A stretch of DNA of 64,000 nt from Talpa occidentalis. Its lineage: Eukaryota; Chordata; Mammalia; Eulipotyphla; Talpidae. The notes beneath the pieces were generated by a model. The model did not search any database and was not told the origin of the DNA. It worked only from the letters and a program-made list of their open reading frames with translations. This document shows, in pieces, positions 35,201 through 46,900 of the stretch. Every line of letters starts with the position of its first letter. The stretch's first letter is position 1. A program made the translations under genes and the position numbers. Location: positions 89,661,106 through 89,725,105 of the forward strand of contig NW_023601433.1 of assembly GCF_014898055.3 (NCBI RefSeq). The letters run 5' to 3'.

Positions 35201-36677
35201 GGCCCTGGGAGCAGCCATGGTTGGGGGCGGCCCTGGGTCCAGGGGAGCAGCCCCTGACGTGGCCTGCTGGGGTGAGCCGCTGTGAGGGACCCCTGTTCTC
35301 CCCACATTGTCTGCAACGCTCTGGCCTGCGCGGTGCACGCTATTGAGCCGCTGGGGGGCTCAGCTGGGGTCTGGGTGGAGGGAGAGCTCTGTCCCCACAA
35401 ACACTGGTGTGACCCAGACAGTGGCTGCCAGGCGGGGCCGGCGTGGAGGACCGTGGGGGTGGGCTGGCTGGGGGCTTGTGGCTCTGGATGCCCCCAGGAG
35501 CCTTCACGGGGCTGCGGCCGCTCTGCTCTAGCCGAGGCCGCCCGTCTGGCCCGCTGCTGTCGGTGTCCCTCGGGCGACTGCCCAGCTGCGCCCGTCGACT
35601 CCGGGAGCGTGAGCGGACGCCTGGGTCCCATGTCGACTTTGCCCTCACCGTGGACATGGCCCCTCGCCTGACCTTGCTCCTCGCCCTGCCCACAGCACAC
35701 GTGCCCCCCGCAGCTGGGCACTCGCCTGGCAGCTATCGGGAGCGGGTGGGGAGGTGCTCAGAGCCCCGCCGGTGGCCCCCAGACCTCGCTGCTTGGGGTG
35801 GTCACTCCGTGGTTTCACGCCCCCGTGAGGCATGGCCGGTGACCGCTGCGGAGGAGTGGCGGTCACCACCCCGCGCCAGCCCCCTCCTGCGATGCCAAAA
35901 TCCCGAAAGTGCTCGGAAAACCGTGTATTTTTAGTGACTTGGCTCCAAATGCACTTGGCAGGGACTCGGTGTCTGGGAGCTGCCGGGAAGTTATTTGCGG
36001 CTCTGTTTATCCTGCTCCGTGCGCCGGTCCTGCGTCTCGGTCCTGAACCTCAGATGTGCTGCTGGTGGGCGCTGCGCAGACCGCGGGGGCCGGGAGGGAC
36101 GCAGAGGGGCCCCTGGCTCGGGGCTCAGGCGGGGGCAGTGTCAGCTGTGGGGTGTGGCCAGGTGCACCCGCCGCTGGGAGGGGCCTCGGATATGCATCGA
36201 GCATGCAGGGAAGGCAGGTCAGGGCCGTCTGCGCTGAGTCGCACGGCCTGCAGGTTCCACTGAGCAGCGTCTGCTCCACGGCCAGGCCTCACTGTTCAGG
36301 AGGAGGCCCAGCCGTCCACGAAGACATGGATTTCCAAGAGCGGCCTTTTGAGAGGACACTGCCGGGCCTGAGTGTTGCATCTCCCAGAGGTGTTAAGACC
36401 TGGTGTCCAGCGTGATGGCACTTGAGGGGGACGCCGGGGGTGGCGAGGCCCGAGGCTGGAGCCCCCATGGTGGGATTAGTGCCCGGAGGTGGCGCCTCCC
36501 CGTCTCGCGAGATGGTAGTGAGAAGTCGGCCATGTCTGAGCCAGGAGGCAGCGCATCTGCCTGGCTCCCGCTTCAGCCCCCAGGCCAGGGTCTCTGGTGG
36601 TGATGAGGCCTGGTCTTCCGAGCTTGGCTCTAGCATCCTGGCACGAAGACAGCACCCCAGACTCCTCCCCAACCCAG

Positions 36678-37077
36678 GGTAGGGGCAGGAAGGGCCAGAG
36701 CAGGTTTTCTATGATCCGAGCAGACGGGGTAAGGAGGAGAGAGGCCTGGAGCCCTCGGTGGCTTTCAGGCTTTTATTGGGATTTACCAGCTACACGGCAG
36801 GCAGGGGTGCTGGGGGCCGGGAGGCAGGTCTTCACTCTACCTGGGCTTTCCAGCGTTCTCTGGCGGCCGTGGTCTCTGCTGCTCTCGTGGTTCTGCGGGC
36901 GTCCCCGGGACGCCGCCCTTATAAGCCCCGTCTCTCAGCCCAGGTGTACCCACCTACGCATGTGCACACCCCACTCCAGGTGCCGCCATCAGGCCTGCCT
37001 TCAGGACCGCAGGGATCCGTCATCCGTCCTAATGGCGGGAGGGCAGGAAAGCCTGATACTTTTTCACTTACCTGACA
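36678..37077 (-). repeat. Family-A solo LTR, best preserved
   Basis: 400 bases flanked by a perfect 5-bp duplication CCCAG (36673-36677 and 37078-37082). On the - strand it starts TGTCAGG, has a TATA-box-like CTTATAAGG (complement of 36918-36926) and CCAATAAAAG (complement near 36770-36780) before U5. The only copy that keeps both the TATA-like and polyadenylation motifs. Confidence 0.88.
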
Positions 37078-37192
37078 CCCAGCCAGTCAGAATCTTAGAA
37101 ACTGGGGTTCAGGAGTGGCATCTATATATACTTCCATCCATGCCGCGCTATGGATGTGTGTGTATTTACAGACACCTATGTAGACATGTGTT

Positions 37193-37240
37193 ACACACAC
37201 ACACACACACGCATGCACGCACACACACATGCACACACAC
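37193..37240. repeat. Interrupted (CA)n microsatellite
   Basis: AC/CA dinucleotides interrupted by GCATGC and ATGC units. Confidence 0.95.
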
Positions 37241-37564
37241 CCCGCCTCATGGTGGGAGCCACAGAGCCATCCTGCAGACACGGTGCAGGGATGGGGAGTC
37301 GCTGCCCCCTCTGCATGCAGCGTCCCCTGCAAGCCTGACGGCGCCCACGCCAGCTCTGCCTCTCGTCCAAGGGCAGTGCCCATGGTATGCCTCGGTGGTC
37401 AGCAGGAGCTGCTGTGACCCCAAAGGCACGAATCCCAGAGGCTCGAGGACACTTACTCATCACACGACCATCTCCCTCCTCCCCCGGATGCCCTGTCCTC
37501 CCGCCCCTGTCCCCGACACTCCTGTGGGGTCACTCTCCCAGCGGCCAGCGGGCGGCCAGCTCCT

Positions 37565-38010
37565 CACCAGGTCGCTCTTGCTGATTTAAGTCTGTATTTT
37601 CTTGATCAATCTTCCATGCAGAGAGGTGAAAAGTGTATTTTATCACAGCTTATTCCTAGGAACTCTATCATTCAGGATTTTGTTGTAAAATGGTCAAACA
37701 GTCTGTAGAAATAACAAACAGGGTTGGGTTTCCACCAAAATTTCTCCATCAGATAAATCACAGATATGACCAGTGTCGTGAAATAATACACCAGAGCTAC
37801 AAGCCCGTTGAATAATTTTAATAGAAATGTTGTTCTGCTAGGAGATGGGAATAAATATGTCATATTTTTATTATAAAAAGAACACCAATTTACTACAAAG
37901 TGTATACATAATACATAAAAAAAGTAACTCCACTCTCATAAATACTGCTGTGCATATTGCTAGCCATAAAAGGCATTCAGTGTTTAATTAACAATAATTT
38001 TGAGAATATG
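37565..38010. promoter_or_regulatory. AT-rich repeat-free block, candidate conserved element
   Basis: About 450 bases of AT-rich sequence inside strongly GC-rich surroundings. No transposon match, no long homopolymer, many homeodomain-type TAAT/ATTA cores (for example TTTAATTAACAATAATTTTG at 37982). Regulatory function is inference. Confidence 0.3.
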
Positions 38011-38124
38011 TGGCCGGTCTTCTGCAGCCGGGCCCTGCCTGATAACCGCAGGCTTCCTCACCCGGAGGAGCTGACCTGGCTTTGGGGGTCAGAATGACAA
38101 GGCTCCCTGAGTCTCTGCTCCCCG

Positions 38125-38305
38125 AGCTCTTTGCATTAACTCATTTAACCCTTGCCGTACCCAGCAGGGAGTTAGCTCCCTAATTAAAGAGGAGGACTCT
38201 GTGGGGTGGGGGCACGGAGAAGGGGTCGGGGCCTGTCACCTGGAGGGCTAGGCAGGAATTTGAACCCAGGCCCCGGCTCCAGGGCCCTGCCCCTGCCGCA
38301 CTGGT
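38125..38305 (-). repeat. MIR element
   Basis: On the + strand: CATTAACTCATTTAACCCTT, then GAGGAGGAC, then GGAATTTGAACCCAGGCC and GGCTCCAGGGCCC, the complement of the MIR core and head in the right order. Confidence 0.85.
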
Positions 38306-39216
38306 GAGCGGGGCGCTGCACCGCCTGCTCTGGATGCCCCTCAGCGCGCAGCCCTGCTAGATCTCTGCAGCCACGAGGGCGCTGGCCCTGGGCGCCGGCC
38401 TCGCGCCGTGCCTGTGCGGGCACTGAGTCACAAGCATGCGCAGAGCAAGCTAAAGCAGAGGCTCCGGCGAGGAGCAAGACCCACCTAGTCCCTCGCCCCC
38501 TGGAGCCTGGCCCGGCTGGGCTTGGCACCAGGGGCCCACCCCAGAGGGGAGGGGAGTGAGGCTCAGGGTCGGTGCTGCCCACACAGCTCAGGCCCGTCTG
38601 CCGAGGGCTCGGGGCCCAGAGCTGCCTCCAGCCTTGGTTGCGCCCGTGCCCTGACATGATCGCACCCCGTGGAGTGAGGGGGCACCTAGGCGCAGGCCGT
38701 GCAGGGCGCCCTCCGATAGGGGTGAGGCCAAGGGGTGGGTCAGAGGGCGCCGTAAAGCAGCGGACGAGGCTCCGGCTGTCTCGGGAAGAAGGCCACGCAG
38801 CACGGCCCGCAGGGTTTCCCCAGGGGCTCATCCTCATGCGCGGGTGTGCGTGCGTGGGCGTGCACGTGCGTGTGCATGTGTGTCAGGCCACTTAGACACG
38901 GATTGTCTGGTAAACAGTGTCCACACAGCCTGGCGCGTCTTTCTGCCCCTGGTTTTCCCACAAGCTCCCCTTCCCTCTGCCCCCTTGTTGGCAGCAGACA
39001 GCTGCTTGGGCTCGTGGCTGCGCGGGGCTGGCGCCCTGGCCAGCACCTTCAGGGGCCGCGGTGCACACGTGTGTGAGTCTCGCTCAACCCGGGCACCCGT
39101 GAACCCCCTTCTCCTGGGGGTCGTTTTCTGCCTGTGGGCGGGCGGAGGACCCCGGAGCTGGGGCGGGGCCGCCTGACCGCTCACCCGCCTCTCTCTGTCT
39201 CTCCCCTGCGCTGCAG

Positions 39217-39378
39217 GAGTTTGTCCACCTGGCGAAGCAGCTGGTGAGCGACCCCACCCTGGGGAAGGAGATGGTGGCCCGCGGGAGGGAGTACGTGAGG
39301 GCGCGCCACTCCTGGCGGGCGGAGCGAGACACCTACCAGCACCTCGTCAGGACTCTGGAGCACGGCGCCCAGGACTAG
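39217..39378 (+). CDS. GLT1D1: GLT1D1 terminal coding exon 12 with stop
   Basis: Acceptor GCTGCAG. It encodes the C-terminal helices ([40 protein letters not shown], ending TLEHGAQD) and a TAG at 39376. Most residues match the human end, which is also acidic. It is separated from exon 11 by a 7-kb intron rich in LTRs. Confidence 0.96.
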   Translation, partial: EFVHLAKQLVSDPTLGKEMVARGREYVRARHSWRAERDTYQHLVRTLEHGAQD

Positions 39379-39588
39379 GGAGCCCTGTGGCCCCGCGCCA
39401 CCCCCGCGCCCAGCCTTGGGGTGCCCAGGGTCAGCTCCGGGTCACCGGTGACCCTGCAGTGCCAACCGCACAGTCCTGGGGGCCCACGCAGGCTGGGCCA
39501 CCTGCCGGCTGCTGCTCAGTGCCACCTTCCCCGGGCCCTCCGGGGAGGGACGCGTTTCCAGGGAATAAAGCGGCCCTGCCCGCGTGGT
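39379..39588 (+). terminator. GLT1D1: GLT1D1 3' UTR and polyadenylation signal
   Basis: A canonical AATAAA lies at 39564-39569, 186 bases after the stop. Cleavage is expected about 10-25 bases later. T- and GT-rich sequence just downstream (CTCCTTGCCTGGTCCTGTCC near 39601) fits a downstream element. The cleavage position is inferred. Confidence 0.8.
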
Positions 39589-40179
39589 GCAGAAGCGTCT
39601 CCGCTCCTTGCCTGGTCCTGTCCTGCAGGAAGAGCCCCCCCCACCCCCGGGTTTAGAAGTGAGTGCTGACACCAGGGCACCTAATTAACCGGGGTGCACG
39701 GGCCCCCTTGAGTCAAAGGCTGGACCCCACGGCCTTCCCGTGACAGTGCCAGGTGGCCTCGCGCGGTCCACGGCGCTCGAGCTTCCGGGTGGCGTTCAGT
39801 TGCCGGTGCGCGGGCAGCGGCGGCTGAGGCGTGCTGACCCGGGTGCAGGGACGGGCAGCCTGGCCCCAGGCGCCTTCTCCAGCGGGGGGCCGGTCCCTTC
39901 CCAGGCTCGGGCCGGGGAAGCAGGGCTGGAGGCTCCTGGAGTCGGGGGCAGCCTCACTGCCCTCCTGTGCTTTGCAGGCCACGTGCCCTTTACCTCGGCC
40001 TCTTGTGGGCACTTGCTGGCACTACTGCCCTCTCCCAGGCCGCCGGCTCTTCAGCCTCTCCCTGATGGAGGGGAATTGCACCCCTCTGCCCCCCCCCAGA
40101 GCTGTGGCATCTGACTCACGCTCTGATGGTCTAGTATAAAGGGGGTCACTCAGGAATAGCCTGGTGGCAGAGGTGCAGT

Positions 40180-40520
40180 GTGGGGGGGGCGTGGGAGTGT
40201 CTATGCCCCCCAGACACCCTGTTCCCCAAAACCAACCTGCCTCTCCCAACAGATCCCACCCTTGGGGATTTTATGGGGCTTCAGGACAGTCATTCCTGAA
40301 GGGGATGGTGGGTGGTTGACCCTGCCCCCCTCCCCTCCCTCAGGTCAGGCTGGGGAGGTGGGACTGGAGGGCCCACCCCAAGCTGGCGTCGTGGGTGCCA
40401 GCCCCCCCCAGTGGGGTTCAGAAGTCACCTCCGTAACATAACAGGAGACTCGTCCGTTGTTACTTAGGCCGCCCGAGGGCTCAGGTGCCAGAACTAGTGC
40501 CACCAGCAAGCCCGGTGTCA
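40180..40520 (+). repeat. MLT1-type (ERVL-MaLR) LTR
   Basis: Landmarks in MLT1 order: CCAACCTGCCTCTCCCAACA, GATCCCACCCTTGGGG, TTCAGAAGTCACCTCCGTAA, CATAACAGGAGACTCGTCC, TACTTAGG and CAGGTGCCAGAAC. Old and diverged; ends approximate. Confidence 0.7.
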
Positions 40521-41410
40521 CATCACCCAAAACGAGGGGGGCTGCCTGGTGGGGGCTCCCCGCAGGGTCCCAACCTCCACCACTGAGATTCCGCAGCTCG
40601 TGCAGGCCTCGGCATTTCACTCAGCACCGGTCTGAAGGCCGCTGCCCCCCGCCCACGTCCACGGGCCAGTTCTCGGCCGACAGAGGTGTCCCTCAGTGCC
40701 CGAACCCCGCTTCTAAGGTAGCGCCTCAGAGCCGAGGGGACGTGGGACGTCGGAACCGCCTGAGAGGCCCTTCATGTTAGGGAACAATCAGATCAAGCGT
40801 GTTGACTGCAAAGGGGGGCTGGACATCCCGGGGGTGCGGAGAGCTTCCTGGCCCGGGGTCCGGCAACTCGGGAGGTGAAGCCTTTCCCGGGGTCGGAGTC
40901 TGACTCGCAGGGAAGAGTCTGCAGTAAAAGCGAGGCCTCCGAGGCTGCCTAGCGCCTGCTTCCAGAAACCGCCTCTGAGGCACAAGCCGGCCTGTGGTCC
41001 AGCTTCCCCGTGAGATGCCCTGGGGCCGCATGTTCCGGGGACTGTCCGCGGGCACCTCGGGCCCCCTGAGCCGACTGGGAGAGGCGCCTCTGCAGGCCGG
41101 GCTCTCGGGGGTTGGCTTTGGAGAGAGCCGCGTCTGCAGGAAGGGGGCGCTCCCCGTGGGCGGCACAGGGATTTGATATTCCCCGGGCGGCCCCGGGCCC
41201 ACCTGTTCCACAGGTGTGTGCGGTTCCGGGGAGCCGGGTGCCGCCGTGGCGCGGGGCCCAGGGGCCATGTGACCGGTCACGCCCTCTCCCGGGCTCACCC
41301 AGCCCGGGCGCCACCCCCCACGACGGATGGTTCAGTGGGAGCAGAGCCCCCGTTCCAGGAGGTGAGGTCGAGTCAGGCAGGACTTGAAGCCCCAGCAGGT
41401 TTCAAATGCG

Positions 41411-41459
41411 CCCGGCAGCCCAGCAGCCCAGCAGCCCAGCAGCCCAGCAGCCCACCAGC
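41411..41459. repeat. 9-bp CAGCAGCCC tandem repeat
   Basis: About five perfect copies of a 9-base unit. Intergenic; open frames through it are an artefact of the unit length. Confidence 0.92.
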
Positions 41460-41830
41460 TCCAGGTCGCCTCCGGAGAGTCTCGACCGACTTGAAGGGAA
41501 TTTCTGGGAAAAATTAATAAAAATTTTAAAAGCCCGGTTGTCAGTTAAATGGAATGGCTTCACTTTTATCTGTGGCCACCATCTATTTTAAAGGGATTGT
41601 TTTACCATCTGTTCCTTCTTCCAGACTCATAAATAGTCCTTAAAAACCCGGGTGGAGAGAAAGGTCTTTCCAAAAGAATCACGCAATTCTGTGCCGCTGC
41701 AGCTTTCGGGGGGAGGGGGGACTTCCTGGGGCTCGCTCTGTGCCCAGAAAGCCGCGCCCATCCGCACTCGCTTCATTTAAAACGATTTTCTTCTGTGACA
41801 GTGAACAAAAATGATGCCAAGTGCGTCCCC

Positions 41831-42200
41831 AAACCGGAGCGGTGAACGGCCAGCGGCGCGGGAGCTCGCGGCCCAGCAACCCGGACGCGCTGACCCGCGC
41901 GTCAGCCGGAGCCGCGCCAGGAGGGCCGTGAGCCGGGGCTTTACGGGCTCCCCGGGCGGGAGTGACCGAGAAACGGGCCCCGACTTCGAGGGCAGCGCCC
42001 GCCGCCCAGGTGTGCGCCGCGTCAGGCTCGCCTGTGCCCCGCGAGGTCACGTGACTTCACCCGGGCGCTTGGCCGGAGGGCGCCCTGGGGAGCGAGGGGC
42101 TCAGGGACGGCAAACCGCCGGGTCCGCCTTCACAAGCAGCATCTGGAGCGCCAGGCCCTGGGCGGAGACGCCGGCGCCGTGGGGGGCCCGGGGGCTCGTG
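41831..42200. promoter_or_regulatory. CpG-dense block in the intergenic region
   Basis: By hand count 41881-42060 has about 27 CpG dinucleotides in 180 bases, far above nearby sequence, and includes a GGTCACGTGACTTCAC site (palindromic TCACGTGA, E-box/bHLH-type) at 42045-42060. No gene start is known here; it could be an orphan CpG island. Confidence 0.5.
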
Positions 42201-43858
42201 CCTCTGGGGTGGGGGGCCCTGCAAGGGTCCCCACACACGGCATGTCCCTGGAAGGACTTCACGGGTGACGCTTGGTTCCCCCGTGGCTCTCAAGCCTCCC
42301 GAAGTGAACACGATTAGTTTTTGTAGGTTAAAGTGACGCCCGAAACACAGGGAAGCAAGTGGAGCAGGACCAATGGGCGCGCCGACCCGCCAACCTGCCT
42401 TCCCCTCAGCGACGGCTTCTCGGTCCCCGGCGGGTGCCGACACCGACACGGAGCTCGAGTGTTGTCTCTGGACGAGCCGGGGCCGGCGTGAAGTGAGGGG
42501 ACTTTTCGTTCTGGGTATCTCAGCAGCGCGAGCTCCTCACAGCCAGTCTTGACATCCCCCCGAAAGCCGCAGCCACGTTCTGCTGAAGCGCTGTGCTGCG
42601 CGGGCCCCGGCTGGCGGCTGCGCCTGGCGTCCAGGGCCTAGTTACTGAGACGGCAGCCGGAGGAGAGTGCCCAGAGGAGCGCCCCACATCAGGCGCCGGG
42701 GGGGAAGGGCCGTGGCCGCGTCCCCGTGTCCCGGCCAGCCCTGGCCTCAGCGCGAGGGCCTGGGGGCGGGTGATGTGCAGGCAGCGTGCGCGGCATTTAA
42801 AGGGTGTCCGTGCTCGGTGAGCTCAGCCAGGGGAGTCTCCTGGCCAGGCCGCGCTGACCCTCGCCGCGCAGTCTGACCTCGAGGGCCGCTCTCCGCGGGC
42901 CGCGGCAGACACTGGACGCCGACTGCGCTCGAGGCTGCGCGGAGATCTAAAGCCTCGATCGCCAGCCCCGGGCCCGAGTTAGCCCAGCGGGGATGGCGCC
43001 TGAGCTCTCCCCACCACCCCCTCCCGGACTGACCAGCCTCCGTGGCTGTGAGCTGCAGGGGGAGTTCCTCCCTCCTGGTGGCCGGGCGGGAGCAGCTTCA
43101 CTGGGAAAAGGCAGCGGCGCCTTTCTAGGCCGCGTTTCCACCCGAGGCCACCCAGGGCCCGCCGTTGGCACCTCGCTGTGGCCAGACGCAAGCGCTGCCC
43201 CGGCCTCTCCTCCCCGCCGGCCCGCTCGGGGCAAGGCCCCAGCTTGGGGCGATCTTTTTGGTTCATCTTTTCTGCCCATGATGTTTCCGTGACTAAATAA
43301 AGAAGCCGTCAGTCACGGCCAGAGCCGGGGCATCCGCCGGGGCCGCCGCCCACCGCCGGGGTGGGCCCGCGTGCGTGTTACGCTGCCCGCGGCTTCTGTC
43401 CGGGGATGCGTCTTCCTTTCGTTCTTGGGCCCTGGACGGAAGCCAGCAGCTCCATCTGGGTGCCCATGCCCCGGGGTTCTGGGGGCTCAGGACCTGCCTC
43501 GCTGCTCCGTTCCTCGCGGCCCGCCCACCCCCCAACTTCAGTGGACTCACTATGTTATCAGGGTCCCCTCGTTTGCGTCGGTCTTGTCCCGTTGAATTGC
43601 CCACTGCGCGAACGTCCACTGCACATGGTCCCCAGGCCCCTTCACTCAGCGGTCCGCGCCGCCGCCTCTCCTCTGGCGGAGGAGTGCCCTCCCCGGGGGG
43701 CCCCCTCCCTGGCCGCCCGCTGTCTGAGCGCCGAGGCCAAGCGTGCGGTTTTCTCACGGTCTTTGCACAGAGGCCCAAGGGTGGGGGTCGTGACACAAGG
43801 GAGGGCTGGGGAGGCCCAGGTAGAATAAAGACCCCCATGGCCTCTGGGGAGCCGCGAA

Positions 43859-43936
43859 CCTGGACACCGGGCCTGGGCACTTGACCTGGACACTGGGCCT
43901 GGACACTGAACCTGGACACCGGGCCTGGGCATGGGC
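43859..43936. repeat. 13-bp minisatellite
   Basis: Six units of a CCTGGACACTGGG-like 13-mer with A/G and C/T variants. Intergenic. Confidence 0.93.
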
Positions 43937-46900
43937 CGGCACCCCAGCTCTACACACCAGCGCCCCTCTCAACCTCCCCCGTGTGGCGGACGTGCATCCC
44001 GAGCGAGCCTGTGCACACAGAGCCCCGTGAGCTGCCTCTCGCTGGCTCCAGCCCCACCGTGGCGGCTGCACCTCCAGCTGCTCCTTCCTCACTTCTTCTT
44101 CCTCTCACACTGCCCGGTCCAGCCAAACGCTGGCTGCATGAGACGCCGCGGCACTGCTGGGCATGGCCCTCGCGCTGCTGGGCATGGCCCCCACTCTATG
44201 CCTCTTCCCCGGAGCCCCCCAACCCCCCAGGAGGCTCATGCAGCTCGGCCTGGGGGCAGGAGTCGCATCTGGAAGGCGTCCAGGCGGGTCCGAGGCCCCC
44301 TCTGTGCCCAGCCCACTGGCCAGGTCTCGGGCATGCGCCTGGTCTAGGTGCGGGATCACTGGGGAACCCCGTTTCCTGTGCTCCAGGGACAGGAGGACTG
44401 AGACCAGGGAACACTCCTGGCTCCTGAATCTGAACACAGCAGCGTTGCCTCCTTGCGCCCCCAGGAGGTGTCCCCGCGGCCGTGGGCGTGGAGGCGGGGT
44501 GAGGCCGGCGGGCACGCTGCCGGCAGAGTGGAGATGCAGAGGCCGTGGGGGTCCCCGTGTTCGGCACGTGCCGCCCCGAGTCTGCGGGTGTCCCTGGTCC
44601 TGCCCGCCCGCTGCCTGGCAGGCGGCTGTATTTTAGCGAGGCCGCCTGTCCCCGGGACGTCGCCATTGCGGGGAGACGTCGGGAGGGTTCCTCGTTCAAG
44701 GGGCCGCTGCGGCTAATGAGGCCCACTCGGGCCCCGGCGCTCCCAGCACAGCACACCCGGCGCCCCCTTGTGCGGGCTTGGGGGGGGTCACGAGGGCGTT
44801 TCTCTGCAGGGAGCAGGTGGCTGCCCTGACCCCCTCAGCCCCGGCTGTGGCTGCGCTCGGAGGGGGAAATAGACCCCCCTCTCCTGGGCCCTGGGAGGAC
44901 GGAGGGCAGAGGCTCAGGGCGCTCTCTGCAAGGTTCTGGGGAGTCTGAGGGAGTGGAGCCTGGGGCCGACCGCTCCCAGGACAGAGCCACGGCTGGGGCA
45001 CAGGGGAGCAGGGGCCGCCACGCGAGCAGGGGAGAGGCAGAGCCCAGGCCACTGGGGCTGGACCCCCCCAGAGGCCTCCCTGGGTCTCCAGGCCCTGCTG
45101 TGGAGTGGGGGCCTGTGGAGTTGCCATGTGGGGCCTCCTGTGACTCTCCCCACCCCGTGCAGCCCCTCCCGGTGATGCTCCTGGCAGGGCTGCAGCCCCG
45201 CAGAGGAAGAGAAGGCGGGCCTGGCCCCTCCAGGGCCCAGAACCCTGGGGGCAGCTGCCCTCGCGTCCAGGTGGGGCCTGGATATGGACTCAGAGGACTT
45301 CACACCGGCGGGGGCCGCGGCTGCTCAGCGGGCCCGAGGACTCGGGCTCACACTCAGCCCGTGTGCCCCCGCGGGTGTGCTCCGGCCCGCGGCCTGTTGT
45401 CTGTCTCCGGCCTTTCCAGCTGCTGACAGGCCACATGCTCCAGAAAGGGAAACGTGTGTATAACGTGCAGCACAGGCCGAGGACGTGCCACAGAGGTGTG
45501 CAGCGTCTCTCTTCATAGTGAGTCGCTGAGGAGCAGACAACTCACAGCGCAGCGCGTCGCATGCACTTTATATAGCGATCGGCGCGTCTGGTCAGCGCAT
45601 CGTCTCTCTCTAATGAAATCTGTGTTATCTGAGTGTCCACTCTGTGCGGCCATCTGTCCCCTCACGCCCCAGCGCTCCCGCGTCCTGGACCCCCGAGATG
45701 TCTGTGATGCCGCAGTGTGTTGTGTTAACCCACGTGCGCACATCGATGGATGTTTCGTGGACGTGGTGTGTGTGTCACCACAGGGCCCCGTCTCATCTGT
45801 CCACTCCGCACGGGCAGCCCCAACCTGCCGCCTGCCCAGCCCCGCCGGCTGCTTCCGCCACTGTGGGGGCCCTGGGGAGCCCCTCCGCTCCTCCCTCCCA
45901 GAAAATCTACTGAAAGGCCACTTGTGCTTTTGGGAGGCGTGACGTTTCCTCGGTCCACGGATGACGAGCCGGGACTGAGGTCTTGGCGCGGCGCCGGAGC
46001 AGACGCTCCTGTCTGGGTTCCAGACGGGCATGAGCAGAGGGGGCAGTGGCTGCGCGGCACCCCACCCCGCACAGCTCAGGACACGGGGGTGCCCTTCCCT
46101 TCGGGGCACCTGCATGGGATGGGGGTTCCCCGCTTTCCTCTCGGAGTTTGTGCCGCATGGATCCCAGCCCGGTCCAGAGGAGCACTCATGCCGCCTGCTG
46201 CTCAGGTTCTGGCCCCGCCGAGACGGACCGCCCCTCCAAGTCCCAGGCGGCCAGCAGGGCCCTGCGCCCCCCAGGGGCCCCCCGGCTTGCAGCCTCACCG
46301 CACCCCGGGCCCCGCGCCTCCCCGGGCCCCGCGCCTCCACCAAGGCTGGCCAATTTCCGTCGTCCACGGAGACCCCGGCCCCCCTCTCCTGGGCCTCCTT
46401 GCTGTGCTCCCACTCTTTCCTCTCCGGCAGCGGGGCTCCCCCATGCCCCCCACCCTGCTTGTTCCCTGCCTGCCCACCCCCATCCTCTCGCTCTCCGCCA
46501 TCCGCCAGCAGGGAGCAGAGCGATATATGTCTGACTGCTGGACGGCAGAATTCACCAGAAACTTGGGCGGGGGGTGGGGGGTAGGGGTTGTGTTGCTCCT
46601 GATTGGCTCAAATCAATACATGACAACCCCCCCCCCTTGGCCTCGGTGCTGCAGGGACTCAGCGGGCCGGCGGGAGGTGCAGCCAGGATGGAGAGGCCCC
46701 GGGTCCTGGGTGTCAGTCCCAGCTGGGGGCTCAGGGGCCATCGGGGTGCTCTCAGGTCCTTCATTGAAACTGAGGGGCAGGAGTCCAGAGTCGCTCCCAC
46801 CCGGCGCTGCCCTTTCCAGATGCCGCCAGGTGGGGCTCGTGGATCGGCCTCTCTCATCTCGGGCGGTTAGAGACTGGCCCTCGGCTTATCCGGCCTTCTC

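Larger units (their letters stand above)
32261..39216 (+). other. GLT1D1 intron 11
   Basis: 7 kb. Mostly GC-rich; contains a solo LTR (36678-37077), a CA microsatellite (37193-37240), an AT-rich repeat-free block (37565-38010) and a MIR (38125-38305). A short GATGGGGAAACTGAGGCAGG at 33182 resembles another MIR piece. Confidence 0.75.
3934..39588 (+). other. GLT1D1: GLT1D1 gene, exons 2-12 (5' exon outside window)
   Basis: GLT1D1 is a predicted GT-B fold glycosyltransferase of the GT4 type; its physiological acceptor is poorly defined. Eleven exons can be placed by family similarity, consensus splice sites and perfect phase agreement. They total 973 coding bases. The human protein, as I recall it, has 346 residues (1041 bases with stop), so exactly 68 bases, about 22.7 codons, should lie upstream in exon 1, and I find no match to that exon in 1-3933. 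No frameshift or internal stop is seen. The GT4 EX7E motif is intact at 28615-28641. The last intron (32261-39216) and the fourth (7892-17630) are the longest. A canonical AATAAA at 39564 gives the probable 3' end. Gene identity is near certain; the exact numbering of exons assumes a single upstream coding exon. Confidence 0.96.
39589..41820. other. Convergent intergenic region, left part
   Basis: No gene. Contains an MLT1-type LTR (about 40180-40520), a short CAGCAGCCC tandem (41411-41459) and an AT-richer patch at 41500-41680. Confidence 0.7.

Noticed and set aside
41411..41459. Gln/Pro/Ala/Ser-repeat peptide encoded by CAGCAGCCC units
   Set aside because: A 9-bp intergenic tandem repeat without any gene context.
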